From NCBI GenBank assembly GCA_035500275.1, contig DATJXI010000291.1:1-5882 (forward strand): a DNA stretch of 5,882 bases, in the 5' to 3' direction. Shown here in pieces: positions 1-5,049 of this stretch; the stretch's first letter is position 1; each line of letters starts with the position of its first letter. Both the position numbers and the translations under genes were made by a program. Source of the stretch: Roseiarcus sp035500275 (GTDB lineage: Bacteria; Pseudomonadota; Alphaproteobacteria; Rhizobiales; Beijerinckiaceae). Below the pieces are notes generated by a model. That model was not told where the DNA came from. It searched no databases and was given only the letters and a program-made list of their open reading frames with translations.

Positions 1-422
1 TGCAAATGGGCGCCACGATCGACAATTTCACCCATTTCGACCAGGACCTCGAGCGCGTCTTCACGCTTTTCCCGCGCCTGAAGGAGCGCGCGCCGCAGCG
101 CGGCGGCACGCTGTCGGGCGGCGAGCAGCAAATGTTGGCGATCGGGCGGGCGCTGATGAGTCGGCCGCGCCTGCTGCTTCTCGATGAGCCGTCGCTCGGC
201 CTCGCGCCACTGGTCGTCAAGCAGATTTTTGAGGTCATCGCCGATCTCAACAAGCGCGAGGGGTTGACGGTCTTTCTTGTTGAGCAGAACGCTTTCCACG
301 CGCTGAAGCTGGCGCACCGCGGCTACGTCATGGTCAACGGGACGATCACCATGCAGGGCGGCGGCGCCGAGCTGCTGGCGCGGCCCGAAGTCCGCGCGGC
401 TTATCTCGAAGGTGGTCACTGA
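1..422 (+). CDS. livF: LivF, branched-chain amino acid ABC transporter ATP-binding protein (5'-truncated by window edge)
   Basis: This is the C-terminal part of the LivF ATPase, which powers import of branched-chain amino acids or related ligands from the inner face of the cytoplasmic membrane together with LivG, LivH, LivM and a periplasmic binding protein. The frame is already open at base 3, and the ATG at base 6 is an internal methionine (QMGA context, as in LivF proteins), not the start. About 100 N-terminal residues including Walker A are missing. Visible in order: the conserved LFPRLKER stretch, the ABC signature LSGGEQQ (111-131), the GRALMSRPR helix, Walker B LLLLDEP (171-191), the D-loop region SLGLAP, and FLVEQN at the switch position; LivF proteins carry VEQN there rather than a canonical H-loop histidine. 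The C-terminus ends with the typical RAAYLEGG tail. The stop overlaps the next gene's start by one base. Truncation is only by the window edge, with no sign of decay. Family assignment is very secure; the transported substrate is not determined by this subunit. Confidence 0.97.
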   Translation, partial: QMGATIDNFTHFDQDLERVFTLFPRLKERAPQRGGTLSGGEQQMLAIGRALMSRPRLLLLDEPSLGLAPLVVKQIFEVIADLNKREGLTVFLVEQNAFHALKLAHRGYVMVNGTITMQGGGAELLARPEVRAAYLEGGH

Positions 423-778
423 TGGCGGGGCTGCTGTGGTCCAAAGATCCTTACGGACTTTTCACCTTCATCGTAATCACGCTCCTGCTTGGGGGCCTGG
501 GCGCATGGGCGACCGGGCGAGCGATGGCCCAGACGTGGCGGCCACTACCGATGCTCCTGCCTTACATGGTGTTCCTCACGGCCGGCGTGCGCTTCCTGCA
601 CTACGCGCTCTACGGCGAGCCGCTGCTGTCCCTTCAATATTTCCTTGTCGCCTACGCCTGGACGATGATCGTCGGCGCCTTTGCCTACCGCTACCGGCGC
701 GCCGCCCAGATGGCCACGCAATATTCCTGGATCTACGAGCAGAACGGACTGAACTGGCGCGGGAAGGGAAGGGCGTGA
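422..778 (+). CDS. Small three-helix membrane protein encoded with the Liv transporter (DUF6867-like)
   Basis: This encodes a 118-residue integral membrane protein with no catalytic motif that I recognise. Three hydrophobic segments are visible, at about residues 11-31, 42-62 and 68-89. A basic RYRR follows helix 3, and a conserved-looking polar tail comes next (QYSWIYEQ, then NWRGKGR). Arginines at the helix boundaries (GRAMAQTWR, RYRR) suggest a compact bundle in the inner membrane. From memory it matches the DUF6867 family, small proteins found next to branched-chain amino acid ABC genes in Rhizobiales; this was not checked by search. The ATG at 422-424 overlaps the livF stop (TGATG), so translation is probably coupled to livF, and the gene lies between livF and livK. 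This suggests an accessory or assembly role in the transporter, but that is inference from position. The overlapping frame at 412-819 lacks this hydrophobic pattern and is a shadow. Confidence 0.88.
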   Translation: MAGLLWSKDPYGLFTFIVITLLLGGLGAWATGRAMAQTWRPLPMLLPYMVFLTAGVRFLHYALYGEPLLSLQYFLVAYAWTMIVGAFAYRYRRAAQMATQYSWIYEQNGLNWRGKGRA

Positions 779-812
779 TCGGGGCCCCGCCGATCGTGGG
801 CGAACGTTTTTT
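777..812 (+). terminator. Possible weak terminator or attenuator between the small membrane gene and livK
   Basis: A 6-bp perfect stem, GATCGG (777-782) with CCGATC (790-795), encloses a 7-nt GC-rich loop. It starts inside the stop codon of the preceding gene and could be extended by two G-T wobbles. A run of six T follows, but only at 807-812, 11 nt after the stem. A good intrinsic terminator has the T tract directly at the stem base, so this is at best leaky. Partial read-through from the upstream liv genes into livK would fit the usual need for more binding protein than membrane subunits, but this is inference. Confidence 0.3.
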
Positions 813-822
813 AAGGTGACTC

Positions 823-839
823 TTCCGTGTAAACGGGAA
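823..839. repeat. Imperfect inverted repeat in the livK leader
   Basis: TTCCGT (823-828) pairs with ACGGGAA (833-839) with one bulged G and a GTAA loop. It lies about 85 nt before the livK start. It could be an RNA hairpin in the 5' leader or half-sites of an operator. No regulator is known for it and it may be chance. I could not identify convincing -35/-10 elements in 779-925. Confidence 0.25.
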
Positions 840-912
840 AGTATCCGCGCCCAAGGTGGAATTCGTTCCGCCGCGGCGCTCTGGGGAGGCCGGGCGCCGA
901 ACCGCAACTTGT

Positions 913-917
913 GGGAG
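913..917 (+). promoter_or_regulatory. Ribosome binding site of livK
   Basis: GGGAG lies 8 nt before the ATG at 926, a normal Shine-Dalgarno spacing. This decides the start: the in-frame GTG at 911 overlaps this motif and would add five residues (VGVKE) ahead of an otherwise standard signal peptide, so ATG 926 is preferred. Confidence 0.7.
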
Positions 918-925
918 TGAAGGAA

Positions 926-2041
926 ATGAGAAAATACTGGTTGTCCGCCGTCGCGCTCGCCGCGGCCGCGGCGTTCTCTGGAGCGGCGAACGCCCAGGTC
1001 AAGTTCGGCGTGACTGGGCCGATCACCGGACCCAACGCCGCATTCGGCGCGCAGCTCGTCAACGGGACGCAACAGGCGGTTGACGACATCAACAAGGCGG
1101 GGGGGATCCTCGGCCAGCAGATCACGCTGGAGCAGGGCGACGACGTGTCCGACCCCAAGCAGGGCGTCTCGGTCGCGAACAAGTTCGTCGGCGATGGCGT
1201 CAAATTCGTCGTCGGACCGTTCAACTCGGGGGTGACGATCCCGGCCTCCGACGTCTACAAGGAAAACGGAATCCTCATGATCACGCCTTCGGCGACCAAC
1301 CCGAAGGTCACGGACCGCGGCTACTGGGACGTCTTCCGCACCTGCGGCCGCGACGACCAGCAAGGCATGGTGTGGGCCGAGCTCGCCCGCGACAAGCTCA
1401 AAGGCAAGAAGATCGCCATCGTCCACGACAAGACGACCTACGGGAAGGGGCTGGCCGACGTGGCGCGCGACGAGATGCACAAGTTCGGCATTAAGGAGGT
1501 GCTCTACGAAGGCGTGAACACCGGCGAGAAGGACTATTCCGCGATCGTCTCGAAGATCAAGGAATCGGGCGCCGACTATCTGATGTGGGGCGGCCTGCAC
1601 ACCGAAGGCGGCCTCATCATCCGGCAAATGCGCGATCAGGGCATGAAGACGGTCATGATTTCGGGCGACGGCATCACCGACCAAGAGTTCGCCTCGATCG
1701 GTGGACCGGGTGTCGAAGGCACGCTGATGACCTTCCCGCCTGACCCGCGCAACGTCCCCGCCAACAAGAACATTGTCGATGAGTTCAAGGCGAAGAACTT
1801 CGACCCCGAGGCCTACACGCTCTACTCCTACGCCGCGGTGCAGATCATCAAGCAGGCGGCGGAGAAGGCGAAGTCGCTCGATCCGAAGAAGGTCGCCGAA
1901 GTCATGCATTCCGGCATGACCTTCCACACCGTCACCGGCGACGTCTCCTACGACAAGAAGGGCGACCTGACAAAGGCTGCCTACGTCTGGTACGTCTGGG
2001 AGAAGATGCCGGACGGCAAGATCTCTTACAAGGAAATGTGA
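926..2041 (+). CDS. livK: LivK-type periplasmic branched-chain amino acid binding protein
   Basis: This is the solute-binding protein that delivers ligand to the Liv ABC importer in the periplasm. The product is 371 residues, normal for the family. It begins with a Sec signal peptide: MRK, then an alanine-rich hydrophobic core (residues 6-17), then a probable cleavage site ANA|Q after residue 23. The mature protein starts QVKFGVTGPITGPNAAFG, the typical first strand and loop of type 1 periplasmic binding folds. The ligand-pocket segment is FNSGVTIPASDVY (from residue 99), in place of the serine-rich CSSSTQPAS stretch of E. coli LivJ. Further family hallmarks are ILMITPSATNP, IAIVHDKTTYGKGL and TGEKDYSA (residues 199-206). 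No frameshift or missing block is seen. Family is certain. The exact ligand (Leu/Ile/Val, other amino acids, amides, urea-like or aromatic compounds) cannot be read from sequence, because this family has diversified widely. It lies 147 bp after the small membrane gene and is followed by a strong terminator, so it ends the liv unit. Confidence 0.96.
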   Translation: MRKYWLSAVALAAAAAFSGAANAQVKFGVTGPITGPNAAFGAQLVNGTQQAVDDINKAGGILGQQITLEQGDDVSDPKQGVSVANKFVGDGVKFVVGPFNSGVTIPASDVYKENGILMITPSATNPKVTDRGYWDVFRTCGRDDQQGMVWAELARDKLKGKKIAIVHDKTTYGKGLADVARDEMHKFGIKEVLYEGVNTGEKDYSAIVSKIKESGADYLMWGGLHTEGGLIIRQMRDQGMKTVMISGDGITDQEFASIGGPGVEGTLMTFPPDPRNVPANKNIVDEFKAKNFDPEAYTLYSYAAVQIIKQAAEKAKSLDPKKVAEVMHSGMTFHTVTGDVSYDKKGDLTKAAYVWYVWEKMPDGKISYKEM

Positions 2042-2091
2042 GTTTCCTCGTTCCCTTGCGGACGCGCGCGGGCTAGCGGCGCAGCGCAGCG

Positions 2092-2127
2092 CGAGTTCGC
2101 TCCATTCAACGAGTTCGCTCCATTCAA
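2092..2127. repeat. Exact 18-bp tandem duplication
   Basis: The unit CGAGTTCGCTCCATTCAA occurs twice, at 2092-2109 and 2110-2127, head to tail with no mismatch and no spacer. It lies between the livK stop and the terminator stem, the second copy ending a few bases before the stem. The unit is not palindromic. It looks like a recent local duplication by replication slippage. It changes the length of the 3' untranslated region but no protein. Confidence 0.9.
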
Positions 2128-2129
2128 AG

Positions 2130-2158
2130 AGAGGCCCGCCGGCGACGGCGGGCCTTTC
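2130..2158 (+). terminator. Intrinsic terminator after livK
   Basis: A perfect 9-bp GC-rich stem, AGGCCCGCC (2132-2140) with GGCGGGCCT (2147-2155), encloses a six-base loop GGCGAC. The stem can extend by a G-T wobble (2131/2156) and an A-T pair (2130/2157). The 3' side continues TTTCC. The U tract is short but the stem is strong, and the position about 90 nt after the livK stop fits a 3' end for the liv transcript. Confidence 0.8.
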
Positions 2159-2197
2159 CATCGCTAAGTGAAATCCTCTTGGCCAGCTGGAGACATC

Positions 2198-2209
2198 GCG
2201 TGTTCACGC
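2198..2209. promoter_or_regulatory. Short inverted repeat upstream of the small secreted peptide gene
   Basis: GCGTG (2198-2202) and CACGC (2205-2209) form a perfect inverted repeat around a TT centre, about 65 nt before the ATG at 2272. It could be a protein binding site in the promoter region, but it is short and may be chance. No clear -35/-10 pair was found in 2160-2258. Confidence 0.22.
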
Positions 2210-2258
2210 AATCTGCTGACGGTTCCGTTGGCGGCCCGTACAACGGCAAGTCTTTGTC

Positions 2259-2265
2259 AAAGGAG
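2259..2265 (+). promoter_or_regulatory. Ribosome binding site of the small secreted peptide gene
   Basis: AAAGGAG ends 6 nt before the ATG at 2272, close to an ideal Shine-Dalgarno. It supports the start at 2272, immediately followed by a signal peptide, rather than the longer in-frame start at 2179, which would bury the signal sequence behind 31 polar residues. A nearer ATG at 2267 is out of frame and almost touches the motif. Confidence 0.8.
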
Positions 2266-2271
2266 AATGCG

Positions 2272-2490
2272 ATGCTGAAGAACTTCGCTTTGCTGGGGCT
2301 TGTCGCCGCACTCGCGCTTGCGCCCATCGGCGCGTTGGCCGCCTCGACGGCGCCCGGCGCGCAGTCCACGAGCCATCAAGCCCATAAACCGACGCGGTCC
2401 TACCGCAGCGAGATGCGCCATCGCAGCAACCAGAGCAGAGCGCGCGCGCGCGCCGGCGCCGAGCATATGCGCACGATGCGCCCTCAGTAG
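2272..2490 (+). CDS. Small secreted arginine/histidine-rich basic peptide, hypothetical
   Basis: I do not recognise a family. The 72-residue product has a clear Sec signal peptide: MLKN, then a hydrophobic core FALLGLVAALALAPIG, then a probable cleavage at ALA|A or LAA|S (residues 23-25). The mature part is about 48 residues, with nine Arg, one Lys and four His against two Glu, no Cys, and rich in Ser, Ala and Gln. It is therefore strongly cationic and probably disordered. It has no metal-binding cysteines, transmembrane helix or catalytic motif. An alternating GC tract (2440-2453) encodes the RARAR stretch. The strong ribosome binding site and textbook signal peptide make it a real gene despite its size. 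It is separated from livK by a terminator and from the next gene by 179 bp, so it is probably monocistronic. Possible roles (periplasmic polyanion or envelope binding, a stress-induced peptide) are guesses. Small secreted basic proteins like this are common and mostly uncharacterised in Rhizobiales. Confidence 0.75.
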   Translation: MLKNFALLGLVAALALAPIGALAASTAPGAQSTSHQAHKPTRSYRSEMRHRSNQSRARARAGAEHMRTMRPQ

Positions 2491-2521
2491 GAGACTCGCC
2501 CCATTCGGCGAGGCCGTCTCC
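2490..2521 (+). terminator. Bulged hairpin at the 3' end of the small peptide gene
   Basis: GGAGACTCGCC (2490-2500) pairs with GGCGA (2507-2511) and, after a four-base bulge, GTCTCC (2516-2521), with the six-base loop CCATTC. The structure begins at the last base of the stop codon. No T tract follows, so it is not a standard intrinsic terminator. It could stabilise the 3' end of the mRNA or assist factor-dependent termination. Confidence 0.4.
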
Positions 2522-2599
2522 AACGATTGCGCTGCCTGGGCCGGATATTTCCGCCTGTGAATGGCCGGGCGCGAGCCTCCTGGAATTGAAGCGTCCCGG

Positions 2600-2627
2600 T
2601 TGGCTCTGCGCTTAAGAGTGCTATGTA
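2600..2627 (+). promoter_or_regulatory. Weak candidate promoter for the molybdoenzyme gene
   Basis: TTGGCT (2600-2605) and TATGTA (2622-2627) are separated by 16 nt and lie about 43 nt before the ATG at 2670. Matches to the sigma-70 consensus are 4/6 and 3/6. The position, after the hairpin of the preceding gene, is sensible, but the match is weak and unproven. Nothing else is seen in the 2522-2654 spacer. Confidence 0.25.
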
Positions 2628-2654
2628 GGCCGGAACGCGAGGCGGGCGCGCGCG

Positions 2655-2664
2655 GGAGGAGGAG
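2655..2664 (+). promoter_or_regulatory. Ribosome binding site of the molybdoenzyme gene
   Basis: GGAGGAGGAG, a repeated perfect Shine-Dalgarno, ends 5 nt before the ATG at 2670. It fixes the start there rather than at the second methionine (2679). Confidence 0.8.
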
Positions 2665-2669
2665 AGTCC

Positions 2670-4988
2670 ATGAAACCCATGAAGTTCGGCGTTGGCCAAC
2701 CGGTCAGGCGCGTCGAGGACGTCCGCCTCGTCACTGGCCGCGGCGCCTACACAAGCGACTATAGCCCCGAGGGCGCATTGCACGCCGTCTTTTGGCGCAG
2801 CCCGCACGCTGACGCGAAATTCCGCATCGCCGATATCGAAGCCGCGCGCGCCATGCCCGGCGTTCGTGCGATTTTCACGGCCGCCGACTTCGCTGCCCTC
2901 GGAACTCTCCCTGTTCTCGCCCCGATCGCCAACGCCGATGGCGCGTACCCGCCGACCAAGCCCTATCCGGTCATGGCGAAGGACGAAGTCTTCCATGTCG
3001 GGGACCTTGTCGACATGGTCGTCGCGGAGAGTCTGCTCGACGCGCGGGACGCCGCCGAGGCGATTGCGATCGATTGGGAACCGCTGCCCGCTCTCGCCGA
3101 AATGGAAGCCGCAATCGAGCCCGGAGCCGCGGCAATTTTCAACGGCGCCGGAAACAACATCGCCTACGACACGCATATCGGCGATAAGGCGGAAACCGAC
3201 GCCGCGTTCGAGACCGCGGCGCATGTCGCCACGATCAAAGTCGTCAACCAGCGCGTGGTCGCCAACTACCTCGAGCCGCGCAGCGCGGTCGCCGAATACG
3301 ACGCCGACAATGACCGCCTCACGCTTCATGTCGGAAGCCAGGGCGTCCATACGCTGCGTATGGTCATCGCCAAGCGGGTTCTGAAGATCCCGGAAGACAA
3401 GCTCCGGGTCGTGACGCAGGACGTCGGCGGCGGCTTCGGCACCAAGGCTTTCGCGTATCGCGAATACCCGCTTCTGCTCGAAGCCGCGCGGCGCCTGCAG
3501 CGCCCGGTCGTGTGGCGCGCCGACCGAACGGAGCACTTCGTCGGCGACGCCCAGGGGCGGGACAACGTGACGGTCGCCGAGATGGCGATGGACTCCGATG
3601 GGAAGTTCGTCGCCCTGCGCGTCGACGTCCTCGGCAACCTCGGCGGCTATCCTTCGCAGTTTGCTCCCTACATCCCCTGGCTCGGCGCTTCGATGGCGAC
3701 GGGGCCTTATGACATCGGCGTGGTTCACGCCCGCGTGCGCGGCGTCTACACCCACACTGTTCCGGTCGACGCCTATCGAGGCGCGGGCCGACCCGAGGCG
3801 GCTTATGTTCTTGAGCGCCTGGTGGATCGATGCGCGCGCGTCGCCGGCATCGAGCCGCCCGTGATCCGCGCGAAGAATCTCATCAAGTCGTCACAGACCC
3901 CCTACCGGACGCCAACGAATCGAACCTACGACGTCGGCGATTTTGAAGGGACTTTGCGCAGATGTCTTGAGAAAGCGGACTACAAGGGCTTCGCCGAGCG
4001 CGCAGACGAGGCGCGCACGCGCGGACATGTCCGGGGCATCGGCATCTCGAGCTACGTCGAATGCACCGCATGGGGCGACGGCGAGGCCGGTTCCGTCATT
4101 CTGGAGAAGTCGGGAGACTTCACCGTCCTCATCGGCACGCAGTCGAACGGGCAGGGGCACGAGACCGCTTATGCTCAGGTCGTGTCGCAGTATCTCGACG
4201 TTCCGCTCTCGCGGGTGAGGGTTGTGCAAGGGGACACCGAGCGCGTCGCGACCGGCGCGGGCACGGGCGGCTCCCGGTCGATCCCGATCGGGGCGGTCAT
4301 GGTCGATGGCGCCTCCCGCAAGCTCGTCGCCTCTCTCAAAGACCTTGCCGCCGACAAACTTGAAGCGGCGGCTGAGGACCTTGAGATCGCAGACGGCCAT
4401 ATCCGCATCGCCGGAACTGATCGCGCTGTCTCTTACGCCGAGCTGGCTTCGCTCCCGACCGCCACTGTCGAGCGGCGGACCGGCGCCGACTCTTTCAAGC
4501 CGCCCGAGGCCACCTATCCGAACGGCACGCACATCTGCGAGGTTGAGATCGACCCGGAAACCGGCTTGACGCGCATCGTCCGCTATTGCGTCGTCGATGA
4601 TTTCGGCTTCACTCTGAACCCCTTGCTCTTGGAAGGGCAGGTGCACGGCGGCGTCGCGCAGGGCCTGGGTCAGGCGCTCCTAGAAAAGGCGGTCTACGAC
4701 AGCGACGGCCAGCTCTTGACGGCGAGCCTAATGGACTACTGCCTGCCGCGGGCGGACGACTTGGTGAGCATCGAATTCGAGACTCGCAACGTCCCCTCGA
4801 CGACTAACCCTATGGGGCTTAAGGGCGCGGGCGAGGCTGGCAGCATCGGCTCGACGCCTGCGGTCATGAACGCCGTGGGGGATGCGCTCTGGCGCGCCTA
4901 CGGGATCGACCACATCGATATGCCGGCGACTCCGTTTGCGGTGGCGAGGGCCATTCGCAGGGCCTCGGGCGAAAAACCCGCGCATTGA
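2670..4988 (+). CDS. Xanthine dehydrogenase family molybdopterin-binding subunit (form II CoxL-like)
   Basis: This is the large, molybdenum-cofactor subunit of a xanthine oxidase / CO dehydrogenase family hydroxylase, 772 residues against roughly 800 for CoxL. The N-terminus, with QPVRRVEDVRLVTGRGAYTSD, opens the aldehyde oxidase/xanthine dehydrogenase a/b hammerhead domain (to about residue 130). Two cofactor-binding domains follow. Visible sites: Gln224 in GSQGVH, aligned by eye with the Mo-proximal Gln; GGGFGTK (253-259); AYRGAGR (368-374); NGQGHETAYAQ (from 493); GTGGSRS (531-537); and KGAGEAGS (718-725) carrying the catalytic Glu722. Form I CO dehydrogenases carry AYxCSFR, whose Cys binds the Cu of the Mo-Cu site. 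This protein has AYRGAGR, the form II signature without that Cys, so true CO oxidation is doubtful and the substrate (purine, aldehyde, N-heterocycle or other) is unknown. Such enzymes need a [2Fe-2S] subunit and usually an FAD subunit; neither is adjacent. No signal peptide is seen, so it is probably cytoplasmic. The reading frame is intact. Confidence 0.95.
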   Translation: MKPMKFGVGQPVRRVEDVRLVTGRGAYTSDYSPEGALHAVFWRSPHADAKFRIADIEAARAMPGVRAIFTAADFAALGTLPVLAPIANADGAYPPTKPYPVMAKDEVFHVGDLVDMVVAESLLDARDAAEAIAIDWEPLPALAEMEAAIEPGAAAIFNGAGNNIAYDTHIGDKAETDAAFETAAHVATIKVVNQRVVANYLEPRSAVAEYDADNDRLTLHVGSQGVHTLRMVIAKRVLKIPEDKLRVVTQDVGGGFGTKAFAYREYPLLLEAARRLQRPVVWRADRTEHFVGDAQGRDNVTVAEMAMDSDGKFVALRVDVLGNLGGYPSQFAPYIPWLGASMATGPYDIGVVHARVRGVYTHTVPVDAYRGAGRPEAAYVLERLVDRCARVAGIEPPVIRAKNLIKSSQTPYRTPTNRTYDVGDFEGTLRRCLEKADYKGFAERADEARTRGHVRGIGISSYVECTAWGDGEAGSVILEKSGDFTVLIGTQSNGQGHETAYAQVVSQYLDVPLSRVRVVQGDTERVATGAGTGGSRSIPIGAVMVDGASRKLVASLKDLAADKLEAAAEDLEIADGHIRIAGTDRAVSYAELASLPTATVERRTGADSFKPPEATYPNGTHICEVEIDPETGLTRIVRYCVVDDFGFTLNPLLLEGQVHGGVAQGLGQALLEKAVYDSDGQLLTASLMDYCLPRADDLVSIEFETRNVPSTTNPMGLKGAGEAGSIGSTPAVMNAVGDALWRAYGIDHIDMPATPFAVARAIRRASGEKPAH

Positions 4989-5036
4989 GCTGAAGTTCGT
5001 GGTTACGGACGGCCATGTTTCAGCCATCGGCAAGCT

Positions 5037-5040
5037 GGAG
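5037..5040 (+). promoter_or_regulatory. Candidate ribosome binding site for the M3 peptidase, supporting a GTG start
   Basis: GGAG lies 9 nt before GTG 5050. No ATG occurs in the peptidase frame between the preceding gene and the first conserved block (NPLLDHW), so a non-ATG start is required. GTG 4999 is an alternative that would add 17 residues, but it has a poorer upstream motif. Confidence 0.5.
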
Positions 5041-5049
5041 CATGGCGTC

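Noticed and set aside
412..819. 135-residue plus-strand frame overlapping the small membrane gene
   Set aside because: It is rich in Arg, Ala and Pro with no hydrophobic helices. The overlapping frame from 422 has the membrane pattern and the coupled start.
545..2161. 538-residue minus-strand open frame opposite the small membrane gene and livK
   Set aside because: It lies antisense to two well-supported genes. Its composition (many Val, Arg, Asp, Leu, His) is typical of a reverse-strand GC shadow, and no domain is recognisable. It also spans the terminator and tandem repeat.
2484..3755. 423-residue minus-strand open frame opposite the 5' half of the molybdoenzyme gene
   Set aside because: It is an antisense shadow of a clear CoxL-like gene in high-GC DNA, with no recognisable motif and low-complexity Arg/Asp/Val-rich sequence.
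3891..4646. 251-residue minus-strand open frame within the molybdoenzyme gene
   Set aside because: It is fully antisense to conserved cofactor-binding blocks and has no domain signature.
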